Shown one piece after another: positions 17,792 to 28,598 of a stretch of DNA of 64,000 nt. A program made the translations under genes and the position numbers. Location: positions 124,001 to 188,000 of the forward strand of contig NZ_BMZT01000004.1 of NCBI RefSeq assembly GCF_014652935.1, given 5' to 3'. The notes under the pieces were generated by a model. That model was not told the DNA's origin, searched no databases, and worked only from the letters and a program-made list of their open reading frames with translations. How positions within the stretch are numbered: position 1 is the first letter of the stretch; each line of letters starts with the position of its first letter. Source of the stretch: Luteimonas padinae (GTDB taxonomy: Bacteria; Pseudomonadota; Gammaproteobacteria; Xanthomonadales; Xanthomonadaceae).

Positions 17792-18904
17792 TCAGCGCCC
17801 GCGCACGGGTCGTCCGGCGTGCACCGCCATCACCACGCCCATGCCGGCCAGCAGCGAGACCGCCGCGGTGCCGCCGAAGCTGAGCAGCGGCATCGGCACG
17901 CCCACCACCGGCAGCAGGCCGGAGATCATGCCGCCGTTGACCAGCACGTAGACGAACAGCGCCAGCCCGAGGCCGCCTGCCAGCAGGCGCCCGAAGCCGT
18001 CGCGCGACTCCGCCGCGATCCACAGGCAGCGCCCCACCACTACCAGGTACAGGGCCAGCACCGTGACCACGCCGAGCCAGCCGAACTCCTCCGACAGCAC
18101 CGCGAAGATGAAGTCCGTGGTGTGCTCGGGCACGTAGTTGAGGTGCGACTGCGAGCCCTGGCCCCAGCCCTGCCCGCGCAGCCCGCCGGAGCCGATCGCG
18201 ATCTTGGACTGGATGATGTTCCAGCCCGCGCCGAGCGGATCCGACTCTGGGTCGAGGAAGGTCAGGATCCGGTCCTTCTGGTAGGGCCGCAGCAGCCAGA
18301 ACCAGGCCACCGGCGCCACGGCGGCCACGCCCGCCGCCGCCGCCACGAACCACCACCACGACATGCCCGCCAGGAACAGCACGAAGACGCCGCTGCTGGC
18401 CACCAGCATCGCGGTGCCGAAGTCCGGCTGCAGCAGGACCAGGCCGGTCGGTACCGCCACCAGCAGCAGGCTCGCCACCGTCGTCGCGAAGGACGGCGGC
18501 AGCGGGCGCGTGTTGAGGTACCAGGCGACCATCATCGGCAGGCTGAGCTTGAGCAGCTCGGAGGGCTGGAAATAGAACACGCCCAGGTCGAGCCAGTGCG
18601 CACCGCTGCGGCCGGTGCCCAGGAACAGCACCGCGACCAGCGGCAGCAGCGACAGCAGGTAGGCCACCGGCGCGGCGTCGCGCAGGCGCATGAGCGGCAC
18701 CCGCGACAGCAGCCACAGGACGCCCAGCCCGACGCCGTAGCGGGCGCCCTGCGAGACCACCAGCGCGGGGTTCTGGCCGCCGGCGCTGTGCAGCACGGCC
18801 AGGCCGATGCCCATCAGCGCCACCAGTGCGCCCAGCAGCACCCAGTCCAGCGTGCGCACGAAGCGCAGCACCAGGTCGAGCAGGAAGCGCAGGATCACGT
18901 TCAT
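17792..18904 (-). CDS. rodA: peptidoglycan glycosyltransferase RodA (SEDS)
   Basis: 370 aa, about ten membrane helices. Contains the SEDS motifs DFGTAMLVASSG, WQ-type segment in GQGSQSHLNYVPEHTTDFIFAV, and SFGGTAAVSLLAGMG near the end. RodA polymerises glycan strands of the lateral wall with PBP2. Its ATG overlaps the mrdA stop (ATGA), as expected for the rod complex partners. The start MNVILRFLLDLVLRF directly follows that junction; earlier in-frame codons belong to another reading of mrdA. Confidence 0.96.
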   Translation of the reverse strand: MNVILRFLLDLVLRFVRTLDWVLLGALVALMGIGLAVLHSAGGQNPALVVSQGARYGVGLGVLWLLSRVPLMRLRDAAPVAYLLSLLPLVAVLFLGTGRSGAHWLDLGVFYFQPSELLKLSLPMMVAWYLNTRPLPPSFATTVASLLLVAVPTGLVLLQPDFGTAMLVASSGVFVLFLAGMSWWWFVAAAAGVAAVAPVAWFWLLRPYQKDRILTFLDPESDPLGAGWNIIQSKIAIGSGGLRGQGWGQGSQSHLNYVPEHTTDFIFAVLSEEFGWLGVVTVLALYLVVVGRCLWIAAESRDGFGRLLAGGLGLALFVYVLVNGGMISGLLPVVGVPMPLLSFGGTAAVSLLAGMGVVMAVHAGRPVRGR

Positions 18905-20946
18905 CGCGTGGCGCGCTCCGGTACCGACGGCGCCAGCGGCACGGGTGCCGGGTCGCCGGACGCGTCGGACGCGTCGGGGGTGTCCGGCGCGGGCACCGCG
19001 AAGCTCGCGCCCGCCCCCGCGAGCACGGCCGACTCGACGCCGCCAAACAGATCGACCATCGGCACCTCCTCGCCCTCCGCCGCCGGCACCGCCGGCATCT
19101 CGCCCAGCAGCCAGGCATCGAAGATCCGGCGCGCGATCGGCGCCGCGGTCGAGCCGCCGTAGCCACCGTGCTCCACGACCACCGCCAGCGCGATGGTCGG
19201 GTTCTCCGCAGGGGCGTAGCCGGCGAACAGCGCCTGGTGGCGCAGGTGGTAGGGCAGCGTGCGCGGGTCGAGGCTGGCGCTGCCGCGGCGGCTGATCTTC
19301 TGCGCGGTGCCGGTCTTGCCGGCCATGCGGTAGGGCGCGCCGCGCGCCATGGCCACGGCGGTGCCGCGGCCGTGGATGGTGTTCTCCATGCCTTCCTGCA
19401 CCGCGCGCAGGTGGGCGGGATTGTCGGTGATCCGCGGCGCCGGCGCGGCCGGCAGCGGCGACCAGGGCGCGTCGTAGCCGGTGCGGCGCTCGGCGACCAG
19501 GCGCAGCGGATGCAGGCGGCCGCCGTTGGCGATCGCCGCGGTGCCGCGCGCCATCTGCAGCGCCGTGGCCACCCAGTAGCCTTGGCCGATGCCGGCGATC
19601 ACGGTCTCGCCCGGGTACCAGGGCTCGCGGCTGTTCTTCGCCTTCCATTCGCGCGAGGGCACGATGCCCGCGCTCTCACCGGTGAGGTCGATGCCGGTGG
19701 GCTCGCCGAAGCCGTAGCGGTGCATGTATTCCGCCAGGCGGTCGATGCCCATGTCGTAGGCGAGCTTGTAGTAGTAGTAGTTGATCGAGCGCGAGATCGA
19801 ATCGCGCAGGTCCACCCAGCCGCCGCCGCGCCCGGCGTCGCGATAGCCGCGGCTCTGCCCGGGGATGAAGAACTCGCCGGTGGAGAACACGCGGCTCTCG
19901 GGCGTGCGCAGGCCGCTGTCGACGCCGGCCAGTGCCACGAAGGGTTTCACGATCGAGCCCGGAGGCCCGCCACCCAGCACGTTGCGGTTGAACAGCGGCC
20001 GCGCCGGATCGTCCATCAGCGCGCGGTAGTCGGTGTTGGAGATGCCGTTGACGAACAGGTTGGGGTCGTAGCTGGGCAGGCTGACCATCGCCAGCACCTG
20101 GCCGGTGGCGGGGTCCACCGCCACCGCCGAGCCCTGCATGTCGCCGAAGGCGGCCACCATCGCCTGCTGCAGCTCGACGTCGATCGACAGCCGGAGGTCG
20201 GCGCCGGCGGTGGCCGGCACCAGGCCGAGCCGGCCCAGCGCGCGGCCTTCGACGTTGGTCTCCACCTGCTCGTAGCCGACCACGCCGCGCAGGGTCTCGT
20301 CGTAGTAGCGCTCCAGGCCGGTGCGGCCGGTGTGCGTGAACACCCCGTGCGCCTCGCCGAAGCGCGCGATGTCGTCCTCGTCGGTACGGCCGACGTAGCC
20401 GACCACGTGCGCCAGCAGCTCGCCGTAGGGATAGCGGCGGTTGAGGTAGGGCACCAGCTCGACGCCGGGAAAGCGCCAGCGTTCGACCGCGAAGCGCGCG
20501 GCCTCGTCGTCGCTGATGCGCAGCTTGAGCGGGATGGCACGGAAGCCGCGCGCGCCCTTGCGCGCCGCCTCGAAGCGTTCGATGTCCTCGGGCGCAAGTG
20601 CCACCACCTGCGACAGCGCCTCGATCAGCGCCTGCGGGTCGCCGGCCTCCTCCGGGGTCACGTCCAGGCGGTAGGCCGGCACGTTGTCGGCCAAGATCCG
20701 GCCTTCGCGGTCGAGGATCAGCCCGCGTCCCGGCACCACCGGCCGCGGCTTGATGCGGTTGGCCTCGGAGCGCTTGGCGTAATCGTCGTGGTCGAGCACC
20801 TGCAGCTTGAAGTACCAGCCGGCCAGCCCCGCCAGCGACAGCAGCACGACGGCGAAGCCCAGCAGCGCGCGCCCGCGGAACAGCTGCGCCTCGGCCTCGG
20901 GATTGCGCAGCCGCCGGGCCGGCCGGCCGCGCCTGCCGGCGATCAC
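18901..20946 (-). CDS. mrdA: penicillin-binding protein 2, elongation transpeptidase
   Basis: 681 aa from a GTG that overlaps the mreD stop as GTGA. One N-terminal helix (about 28-46), pedestal domain, and transpeptidase domain with S331-I-V-K334, S387-I-N389 and K544-T-G-T547. Motif RGLILDREGRILADN at about 74-88 is typical of PBP2. Length is slightly above E. coli PBP2 (633 aa), due to a Pro/Ala/Asp-rich C-terminal tail after residue about 620 (APDTPDASDASGDPAPVPLA region). It forms the elongasome with RodA, MreC, MreD and MreB encoded next to it. Confidence 0.96.
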   Translation of the reverse strand: MIAGRRGRPARRLRNPEAEAQLFRGRALLGFAVVLLSLAGLAGWYFKLQVLDHDDYAKRSEANRIKPRPVVPGRGLILDREGRILADNVPAYRLDVTPEEAGDPQALIEALSQVVALAPEDIERFEAARKGARGFRAIPLKLRISDDEAARFAVERWRFPGVELVPYLNRRYPYGELLAHVVGYVGRTDEDDIARFGEAHGVFTHTGRTGLERYYDETLRGVVGYEQVETNVEGRALGRLGLVPATAGADLRLSIDVELQQAMVAAFGDMQGSAVAVDPATGQVLAMVSLPSYDPNLFVNGISNTDYRALMDDPARPLFNRNVLGGGPPGSIVKPFVALAGVDSGLRTPESRVFSTGEFFIPGQSRGYRDAGRGGGWVDLRDSISRSINYYYYKLAYDMGIDRLAEYMHRYGFGEPTGIDLTGESAGIVPSREWKAKNSREPWYPGETVIAGIGQGYWVATALQMARGTAAIANGGRLHPLRLVAERRTGYDAPWSPLPAAPAPRITDNPAHLRAVQEGMENTIHGRGTAVAMARGAPYRMAGKTGTAQKISRRGSASLDPRTLPYHLRHQALFAGYAPAENPTIALAVVVEHGGYGGSTAAPIARRIFDAWLLGEMPAVPAAEGEEVPMVDLFGGVESAVLAGAGASFAVPAPDTPDASDASGDPAPVPLAPSVPERATR

Positions 20947-21428
20947 AGGCGTGCGCCGCGGCCCATGCGCAGCGCGTCCAGCAGCACGAACAGCGGCGCC
21001 CAGAGCAGCATGCCCACCAGCGGCGCCCACCAGTAGGCCAGCGGCAGCACCGGCTCGCCGAGGGCGAGGTGGACGACGGTGCTGATGACGCGATCGTTGA
21101 GCAGCAGGCCGCCGATCGCCAGCGCCTGCTGCGGGATCGGGAAGAAGCGCAGCTGGGTGCGGAAGCGCTGCAGGATGAAGGTCATCACCACCAGCCGCAG
21201 CGCCTGCTCGCCGAGCAGGCCGCCGAAGGCGACGTCGGCGACCAGGCCGACCAGGAACGCGAAGCCCAGGCCCACGCGCTCGCTGTCCTCGATCACCCAG
21301 TAGGCGATGACCAGCGCCAGCCAGTACGGCCGCAGCGGCTGCAGCAGCCCGGGCATCGGCAGCAGGCCGAGCAGCAGCGCCAGCACCACGCTGAGCGGCA
21401 GCACCCAGGCACGGCCGCGCGCGGTCAC
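20943..21428 (-). CDS. mreD: rod shape-determining protein MreD
   Basis: 161 aa with about five membrane helices. GTG start overlapping the mreC stop (GTGA). Contains the MreD-type segment RPYWLALVIAYWVIEDSERVGLG and GLLGEQALRLVVMTFILQRFR. Linked by overlapping codons on both sides, which points to strict translational coupling of mreC-mreD-mrdA. Confidence 0.93.
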   Translation of the reverse strand: MTARGRAWVLPLSVVLALLLGLLPMPGLLQPLRPYWLALVIAYWVIEDSERVGLGFAFLVGLVADVAFGGLLGEQALRLVVMTFILQRFRTQLRFFPIPQQALAIGGLLLNDRVISTVVHLALGEPVLPLAYWWAPLVGMLLWAPLFVLLDALRMGRGARL

Positions 21429-22375
21429 GGCGCGGGCTCCGCGGGCGGCGGGGCGGCGTCCGGGGTGGCGTCGGGGGCGGCGTCCGCGGCGGGTGCCGGC
21501 GTGGCCGCCGCGGCCGGAGCGGGCGCGGCAGGCACGGCGGGCTCCCGCCGCAGCAGCAGCACGTCGCGGCCGCGGTCGAGCTGGGCCGCGGCATCGACGT
21601 CGCCCACCAGGAAGGCGCGGCTGTCGTCGGGGCGCAGCGCCGCGATCGTCCCGACCGGGAAGCCCGGCGGAAAGCGCCCGCCAAGACCCGAGGTGATCAG
21701 CACGTCGCCGGGGCGGACATCGCTCGACAGCGGCACGTTGCGCAGCTCCAGCACGTCGCTGCGGCCGGTGCCGTAGATGATCAGGCGCACGCCCGTGCGC
21801 GCGACCGCCACAGGCACCGCATGGTCGGGATCGGTCAGCAGCAGCACGGTGGCGGTGGTCGGGGTGGCCTCGATCACCTGGCCCACCAGGCCGCCGGCAT
21901 CGATCACCGCCTGCCCGCGGCGCACGCCGCTGGCGCTGCCGGCATTGAGCATCAGGCGCTGGCGCGTCGGGTCGAGGTCGACGTCGAGGATGGGCGCGAG
22001 CTGCACTTCGTGCCCGCCGCGCTCGGCGGCCCCGAGCAGGCCGCGCAGGCGCGCGTTCTCCTCCGCCTCGACCTGCAGCCGCGCCTGGCGCGCCGCAGCC
22101 AGCAGCAGCTCGTTGCGCAGGACGCGGTTCTCCTCGGCCAGCCGCGTGCGCGTGGCGGCATCATCGCGCAGGCTCTCGCCCATGCGCGACGGCAGGCCCG
22201 CCAGCCACCACAGCGGCTGCATGGCGACGCTGGCATGCCCGCGGACCTGGGCCAGCCAGTCGCCGCGGTGATCCATCACGATGAGCGCCACCGAGATCGC
22301 GAGGTAGGCCAGCAGGCGGAGCGTGCCGGCGACGTCACTGGATCGGGGGTTGGCGGGACCGGCGTAGCTGGACAC
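21425..22375 (-). CDS. mreC: rod shape-determining protein MreC
   Basis: 316 aa from a GTG at 22375. One membrane helix (about residues 19-36), a coiled coil (about 62-105, DDAATRTRLAEENRVLRNEL), and the two MreC beta domains (for example NAGSASGVRRGQAVIDAGGLVGQ, shown here in two pieces of the same stretch: NAGSASGVRRG and QAVIDAGGLVGQV; later VLITSGLGGRFPPGFPVG). After about residue 265 the protein has a 45-residue Ala/Pro-rich tail with no domain. Located 21 bp downstream of mreB. Confidence 0.94.
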   Translation of the reverse strand: MSSYAGPANPRSSDVAGTLRLLAYLAISVALIVMDHRGDWLAQVRGHASVAMQPLWWLAGLPSRMGESLRDDAATRTRLAEENRVLRNELLLAAARQARLQVEAEENARLRGLLGAAERGGHEVQLAPILDVDLDPTRQRLMLNAGSASGVRRGQAVIDAGGLVGQVIEATPTTATVLLLTDPDHAVPVAVARTGVRLIIYGTGRSDVLELRNVPLSSDVRPGDVLITSGLGGRFPPGFPVGTIAALRPDDSRAFLVGDVDAAAQLDRGRDVLLLRREPAVPAAPAPAAAATPAPAADAAPDATPDAAPPPAEPAP

Positions 22376-22396
22376 TGTGGGAGCCGGGCCTGTGCC

Positions 22397-23503
<1,107 letters not shown>

Positions 23504-23506
23504 TCA

Positions 23507-23535
23507 AGCGTAGCAACCGCCCCCTGCCCCGGCAA
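23507..23535 (-). promoter_or_regulatory. candidate sigma-70 promoter of the mreB operon
   Basis: On the minus strand TTGCCG (23535-23530), a 17 bp spacer and TACGCT (23512-23507). The hexamers match the consensus only partly (4/6 and 3/6), but the spacing is ideal and TACGCT-like -10 boxes are common in high-GC xanthomonads. It would give a leader of about 60 bases before the mreB ATG. Confidence 0.4.
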
Positions 23536-23709
23536 GGAAAACCGGCCCGCAGGCCGCGCCGCGCTTGGCCGCCCGCCCGCCCGCGGGCTACCCTATGCGG
23601 CCCCGCGACGCCGCGCGCGCCGGACCCTTCCGCCGGAACCCGGCCCCTTCCAAGAAAAAGCGAGACCGCCGTCCCGAAGGGCCGGCCCACCACCCGGAGC
23701 GCCTCCACG

Positions 23710-24642
23710 ATGTCTGCACTGATCTGCGGTTCCCTGGCCTACGACACCATCATGGTGTTCCCCGACCAGTTCAAGAACCACATCCTGCCGGACAAGGTGC
23801 ACATCCTGAACGTCTCGTTCCTGGTGCCGCGGATGCGCCGCGAGTTCGGCGGCTGCGCCGGCAACATCGCCTACAACCTCAAGCTGCTCGGCGGCGACCC
23901 GATCCCGATGGCCACCGTGGGCGGCGACTTCGGCCCCTACCGCGCGTGGTTCGAGGAGCACGGCATCACGCTGGACCGGGTCAAGGTGATCGACGAGCTG
24001 TTCACCCCGCAGGCCTTCATCACCACCGACCACGACAACAACCAGATCACCGCCTTCCATCCCGGCGCGATGATGCGGTCGTACGAGAACCACGTGAAGG
24101 ACGTGCCGGGCGTCACCATCGGCATCGTCAGCCCCGACGGCTACGAGGGCATGCTGCAGAACGCGAAGGAGTTCCACGAGGCCGGGATCCCCTTCATCTT
24201 CGACCCGGGCCAGGCCATGCCGCTGTTCAACGGCGAGGAGCTGCGCGCGTTCATCGAGCAGGCCGACTACGTGACCGTCAACGACTACGAGTCGAACCTG
24301 CTGCAGGAGCGCACCGGCTGGGACGACAAGACCATCGCCGGCAAGGTGAAGGCCTACATCGCCACCCGCGGCCCCAAGGGCGCCTGCATCCACGCCGACG
24401 GCAAGGTCCACGACATTCCGCCGGCGCAGGAGCGTCGCATCACCGATCCCACGGGCTGCGGCGACGCCTTCCGCGCCGGCCTGATCTTCGGCATCCAGAA
24501 GGGCTACGACTGGGAGACCATCGGCCGCATCGGCAACCTGATGGGGTCGCTGAAAGTGGAGCATCCGGGCACCCAGAACCAGCGCTTCGACTACGACGAG
24601 TTCGCGGCGCAGTTCCGGCAGCAGTTCGGCTACGTGCTCTGA
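23710..24642 (+). CDS. PfkB family carbohydrate/adenosine kinase
   Basis: 310 aa. Ribokinase fold: FGGCAGNIAYNLKLLGGDP (substrate lid motif) near residue 45 and the anion-hole/catalytic motif DPTGCGDAFRAGL near 247-259, where the D of GCGDA is the catalytic base. C-terminal PfkB signature complete. Similar proteins in xanthomonads and cyanobacteria are annotated as adenosine kinase or ribokinase-like; the exact substrate cannot be set from sequence alone. Good Shine-Dalgarno GGAG at about 23696. Divergent from mreB. Confidence 0.85.
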   Translation: MSALICGSLAYDTIMVFPDQFKNHILPDKVHILNVSFLVPRMRREFGGCAGNIAYNLKLLGGDPIPMATVGGDFGPYRAWFEEHGITLDRVKVIDELFTPQAFITTDHDNNQITAFHPGAMMRSYENHVKDVPGVTIGIVSPDGYEGMLQNAKEFHEAGIPFIFDPGQAMPLFNGEELRAFIEQADYVTVNDYESNLLQERTGWDDKTIAGKVKAYIATRGPKGACIHADGKVHDIPPAQERRITDPTGCGDAFRAGLIFGIQKGYDWETIGRIGNLMGSLKVEHPGTQNQRFDYDEFAAQFRQQFGYVL

Positions 24643-24672
24643 CCCTCCGCCACCCGCATCCACACGGCCACT

Positions 24673-24762
24673 TGTAGGAGCAGCTATAGCTGCGACCGGC
24701 AGACATCGCGCTGGTCGCGGCTCTGATCGCAGTTCTGGTCGCAGCTATAGCTGCTCCTACAG
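24673..24762. repeat. REP-like palindromic repeat, copy 3
   Basis: Arms 24674-24697 (GTAGGAGCAGCTATAGCTGC...) and 24737-24760 are perfect inverted complements over 24 bp. The loop holds further CTGGTCGC/CTGATCGC partial repeats. Placed between two convergent genes (kinase and lipoprotein). Confidence 0.88.
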
Positions 24763-24826
24763 GGGGGCGTGTGGATGCGGCCAGGGGGGCCGCGTGGGTG
24801 CAGGGGATCGGCGTGGATGCGGCGGC

Positions 24827-25582
24827 TCAGTTCCAGGCCGGCAGCTGCGTCCGGTCCAGGCCACCGACCTCGAACTCGGCCGTGCGCGTGCCCCCGGCCT
24901 TGACCGGATACTCCACGGCAAGCCGCTTCGCGCCGTCGATCATCCGCCACAGCGCCTTCTCGTCGTCGATGAACATGGCGATGGCCTCGTCGGTATCGGG
25001 GCGGTTGGCGGCCATGCGCACCGGCGCCGCGTCGTCCACGGTCACCGCCACGCGGCAGGCGTCGTAGCAGTCGAAGTCGCCGGCCTGCATCACCAGGTAG
25101 CTGCTGCGGCCCCAGTCCGGGTGGTCGCGGAAGATCAGGCGCACCGGCTTCGCGCCGCTGCCGTCGCTGTCCACGTTCTCCTTCGAGAAGATCGCCGCCG
25201 ACAGCTGGCTGCCGCCCTTCACCGCCTCGACGTTGTAGGCCCAGAGCGCGGCCAGGCGCGCGTCCTCGCGCACGGCGTTGCCCTTGGCGCGGGCGTCCTC
25301 GTGCAGCGGGCGGATCCGCTCCGCGGCCGCGGTATCGGGATACCGCGCCAGCAGCACGTCGCCCTGCGCGGCCGCCAGCGGCCAGTTCTCCGCGGCATAG
25401 GCGGCGTCGAAGTCGGCGGCGGCCAGCTCCGCGGCGGCTTCGCTGGCCTGCCGCTGGGCCGCCGCCTGCGCTTCGGCCTGGACGGCGGGGTCCTGGCAGG
25501 CGACCAGCCCGGCACCCGATGCGGCGATGGCGGCGGCGAGCAGGGCGATGCGCGCGGCGGTGGCTGGACGTGGACGGCTCAT
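24827..25582 (-). CDS. putative lipoprotein, unknown function
   Basis: 251 aa. Signal with lipobox GLVAC (C29), followed by an Ala/Gln-rich helical stretch (about 30-95, with EIRPLHEDARAKG-like heptads), then a beta-rich domain with a close cysteine pair (FDCYDACRVAVTVDD). That C-terminal part resembles domains found in proteins that report on stress-induced periplasmic substrates, but I do not recognise a named family. Upstream M1 aminopeptidase gene is same-strand, 63 bp away. Confidence 0.7.
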   Translation of the reverse strand: MSRPRPATAARIALLAAAIAASGAGLVACQDPAVQAEAQAAAQRQASEAAAELAAADFDAAYAAENWPLAAAQGDVLLARYPDTAAAERIRPLHEDARAKGNAVREDARLAALWAYNVEAVKGGSQLSAAIFSKENVDSDGSGAKPVRLIFRDHPDWGRSSYLVMQAGDFDCYDACRVAVTVDDAAPVRMAANRPDTDEAIAMFIDDEKALWRMIDGAKRLAVEYPVKAGGTRTAEFEVGGLDRTQLPAWN

Positions 25583-25645
25583 GCGGCGTCTCCCGGGGTG
25601 GGTTCACCGCGGGACGACCGGTCCCGCGGGATGGCGTGGCGTGCG

Positions 25646-27721
25646 TCAGCGGCCGGTGGGCGCCGGCCGGGTCGGGTCGCCATCGGCGGCCGGCATCGCC
25701 GGCGTGGCGGCTTCGGCGTCCACATCGGCCTCCGGTACGGCCGCCGGCTCCACCGCCGCCGGCAGGAACGGCGTGCCGCTGCCCGGCGCCGGCTTCGCTT
25801 CGGCGATAAGCTTCTCCACCGAGCCCGTGGTGATCGGGTGGTAGCCCGGGCGCGCGGCCTCCAGCTGCTCCTTCGCAAACGCGAGTCCCGCTTCGGTCGC
25901 GACCAGCGCCTGGTAGGTCGGCATGATCAGCTTGCGGCGGCCGATGGTGCGCACGAAGTCGGCGATCGCCGGATACGTCTGCATGTAGCTGCTGCGCACC
26001 GCCAGCGGGTACCAGCGCTGCGCAAGCTCGGCGTTGGGCGTGCCGGTGAGGCGGTAGGCGGTATCGAGCTGCGAGAGCTGCTCGATCGACAGCGTGTCCG
26101 GCAGGCCCTCGAGGAAGTGGATCCATTCCTGGGTGCTCCACTCGCCGGTGATCGACTGCGGCGGCAGCGTGCCGCTGCCCAGCCACGCCAGGCGCGCGCT
26201 GTCGACCACGCCGAAGTTGCGCGACATCACCTGCGGCGCGCTGCCCGGGATACCGGGCTCGTACAGCCAGGCGTCGAACTCCTCCGGCGTGACCTTGTCC
26301 GGATACTTGCCCAGCAGGTGCTCCTGCGCGTACTCGACGAAGCGCGTGGTCGGGATCGACTGGAAGGCGAAATGGTCGAAGTAGCCGCGCAGGAAGGCGT
26401 CGAACTCGGCGCGGCCGTAGCGCTCCTCGAGGAACTGCAGGAACCACGCGCCCTTGTCGTAGGACACCGCGCTGAGCGAATCATCTGGATCCTTGACCAC
26501 GCCCGGGCGCACGGCCAGCGCCTGCTCCTCGGGGCTCATGCGCTCGATCTCGGACTTCAGCCCGTTGCGCGAGATCACGTACTCCATGTCGGCGCGCTCC
26601 TTGCCGTACAGCGCCTCGACGATGCGGTTCTCGACGTAGCTGGTGAAGCCCTCGTTGAGCCAGCCGTCCTTCGCACTGGAGTTGGTGACCAGGTTGCCCG
26701 ACCAGCTGTGCGCAAGCTCGTGCGCGATCAGCGACACCAGCGACTTGTCGCCCACGATCACCGTCGGGGTGATGAACGACAGGCGCGGGTTCTCCATGCC
26801 GCCGTAGGGGAACGACGGCGGCAGGATCAGCAGGTCGTAGCGCTCCCAGCGGTAGGGGCCGTACAGCGACTCGGTGGTCGCGATCATCTTCTCGGTGTCC
26901 TCGAACTCGGCCACCGCGCGGTCGACGGTGGACGGCTCCGCCCACACGCCGGCGCGCGCCGAGATCGGCTTGAACACCAGGTCGCCGGCCGCGATCGCCA
27001 TCAGGTAGGACGGGATGCGCTGCGGCATGCGGAAGCTGTAGTCGCCGTCGCGCGGCGCGGCCGGGTCGTTGTCGGCGCTCATCAGCACCATGACGTCGAC
27101 CGGCGAGGTCACGTGCGCGCTGTAGGTGTAGCGCACGCGCGGCGTGTCCTGCAGCGGCACCCACGAGCGCGCGTGGATCGCCTGCGACTGGCTGAACATG
27201 AAGGGCGTGGCCTTGCCTTCGGTCATCGAGGCCTCGAGCCACTGCAGGCCCGATGCCTCCGGCGAGGTGCGGTAGGACACGCGGATGCGCGCGTTGCGCT
27301 CCGGCGCCTGGATGGTCAGCTTGCTGCCGAGCAGGTCGTCGCGGCCGGCAAGCTCGAACTGCAGCGGCTGCCAGGCGCCGCCGGCGCCCTCGCCTTCCGC
27401 GCGCTCGATGGTCAGGTCGCGGGTGTCGAGCACCAGCGCGGTGGCGGTGTCGTCGCGCCAGTCGAGGGTGTAGGTGGCGGTGCCGCTGATGGTGCGGGCA
27501 TCGAAATCCAGGGCCAGGTCGAGCGCGAGGTCGTCGATGGCGACCTTGTCGGGCTCGGCATAGGAATGCTCGTCGTAGTCGCCGGACTCGGCGGCGGCCT
27601 GCGGCTTGGGGGCCGGGGCGGCGGTGGTGGCGGCGGGCGTCGGCTCGCGCTTGCAGGCAGCGACGGCAAGGGCGACCAGCGCCGCGAGCGCGGCCAGGCG
27701 GAGGATACGGCTGAGGGTCAT
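25646..27721 (-). CDS. M1 family metallopeptidase, lipoprotein (leukotriene A4 hydrolase/aminopeptidase type)
   Basis: 691 aa. Lipobox AVAAC with C23, then an N-terminal beta domain, exopeptidase motif GGMEN at 307-311, zinc site H334-E335-x-x-x-H338 (HELAHSW) with E357 18 residues later, and a C-terminal helical domain like LTA4 hydrolase. The last 40 residues are Ala/Pro-rich and unstructured in appearance. Removes N-terminal residues from peptides in the periplasm. The ATG at 27721 lies just before the lipoprotein signal; upstream in-frame Met would place 62 non-signal residues ahead of it. Confidence 0.93.
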   Translation of the reverse strand: MTLSRILRLAALAALVALAVAACKREPTPAATTAAPAPKPQAAAESGDYDEHSYAEPDKVAIDDLALDLALDFDARTISGTATYTLDWRDDTATALVLDTRDLTIERAEGEGAGGAWQPLQFELAGRDDLLGSKLTIQAPERNARIRVSYRTSPEASGLQWLEASMTEGKATPFMFSQSQAIHARSWVPLQDTPRVRYTYSAHVTSPVDVMVLMSADNDPAAPRDGDYSFRMPQRIPSYLMAIAAGDLVFKPISARAGVWAEPSTVDRAVAEFEDTEKMIATTESLYGPYRWERYDLLILPPSFPYGGMENPRLSFITPTVIVGDKSLVSLIAHELAHSWSGNLVTNSSAKDGWLNEGFTSYVENRIVEALYGKERADMEYVISRNGLKSEIERMSPEEQALAVRPGVVKDPDDSLSAVSYDKGAWFLQFLEERYGRAEFDAFLRGYFDHFAFQSIPTTRFVEYAQEHLLGKYPDKVTPEEFDAWLYEPGIPGSAPQVMSRNFGVVDSARLAWLGSGTLPPQSITGEWSTQEWIHFLEGLPDTLSIEQLSQLDTAYRLTGTPNAELAQRWYPLAVRSSYMQTYPAIADFVRTIGRRKLIMPTYQALVATEAGLAFAKEQLEAARPGYHPITTGSVEKLIAEAKPAPGSGTPFLPAAVEPAAVPEADVDAEAATPAMPAADGDPTRPAPTGR

Positions 27722-27839
27722 GGACGGGGGTCCGGTGATTGGAACAGCCCCCGATTCTAGCCGCAGGGCAGCGCCGGGTGCGCCGCGGAGGCGCCCGTCG
27801 GGGCCCGGCCCGGTTCCCCGGCCGCCCGCGAAACGCCCC

Positions 27840-28598
27840 TCAGGCCTTGTAGCCGTCGTGGATGGCGACGATGCCGCCCGACAGGTTGCGGTAGCGGCAG
27901 CGCGCAAAGCCCGCGGCCTCCATCATCGCCTTCAGCTCGGCCTGCGGAGGATGCTTGCGGATCGACTCGGCCAGGTACTGGTAGCTGCCGGCGTCGCCGG
28001 CGAACAGCTGGCCCAGCTTCGGCAGCACCTTGAACGAGTGGAAGTCGTACACCGGCTTGAACCACTCCGGCACCTCCGAGAACTCCAGCACCCGCGCCTG
28101 CCCGCCGACCTTGAGCACCCGCAGCATCTCGCGCAGGCCCGCGTCCTTGTCGGTGACGTTGCGCAGGCCGAAGGCGATCGTGACCAGGTCGAAGCTCGCG
28201 TCCGGGAACGGCAGCGACTGCGCGTTGCACTGTACGTAGTGGAAGCCCGCCACGTGGCCGCGGTCGACCATGCGGTCGCGGCCCACGCGCAGCATGCTGC
28301 CGTTGATGTCGCCGAGCACCAGCTCACCGGTGTCGCCCACGCGCGGCCGCAGCAGCGCGGCGATGTCGCCGGTACCGCCTGCGAGGTCCAGCACCCGGTC
28401 GCCGCGCGAGACCTGCGCAGTGGCGGTGAAGTAGCGCTTCCACAGCCGGTGGATGCCGAACGACATCAGGTCGTTCATCAGGTCGTAGTTGCCGGCCACC
28501 GACGAGAAGACCTCGCCCACCAGCTTCTGCTTCTCGGCCACCGGCACGTCGCGGAAGCCGAAGTGGGTGGTGTCGGGGCGGGGGTCACGGTCGCTCAT
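27840..28598 (-). CDS. ubiE: demethylmenaquinone/2-polyprenyl-benzoquinol C-methyltransferase
   Basis: 252 aa. Starts with THFGFRDVPVAEKQKLVGEV, then the SAM-binding motif VLDLAGGTGDIAALL, and UbiE signatures YDLMNDLMSFGIHRLWKR and RVLKVGGQARVLEFSEV. Methylates the quinone ring in ubiquinone (and menaquinone) synthesis. ubiB/ubiJ are not adjacent here. Divergent from the deaminase gene with about 105 bp between starts. Confidence 0.96.
   Translation of the reverse strand: MSDRDPRPDTTHFGFRDVPVAEKQKLVGEVFSSVAGNYDLMNDLMSFGIHRLWKRYFTATAQVSRGDRVLDLAGGTGDIAALLRPRVGDTGELVLGDINGSMLRVGRDRMVDRGHVAGFHYVQCNAQSLPFPDASFDLVTIAFGLRNVTDKDAGLREMLRVLKVGGQARVLEFSEVPEWFKPVYDFHSFKVLPKLGQLFAGDAGSYQYLAESIRKHPPQAELKAMMEAAGFARCRYRNLSGGIVAIHDGYKA

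Noticed and set aside
24794-27760. 988-residue plus-strand open frame
   Set aside because: Antisense to the lipoprotein and M1 peptidase genes; same shadow composition.
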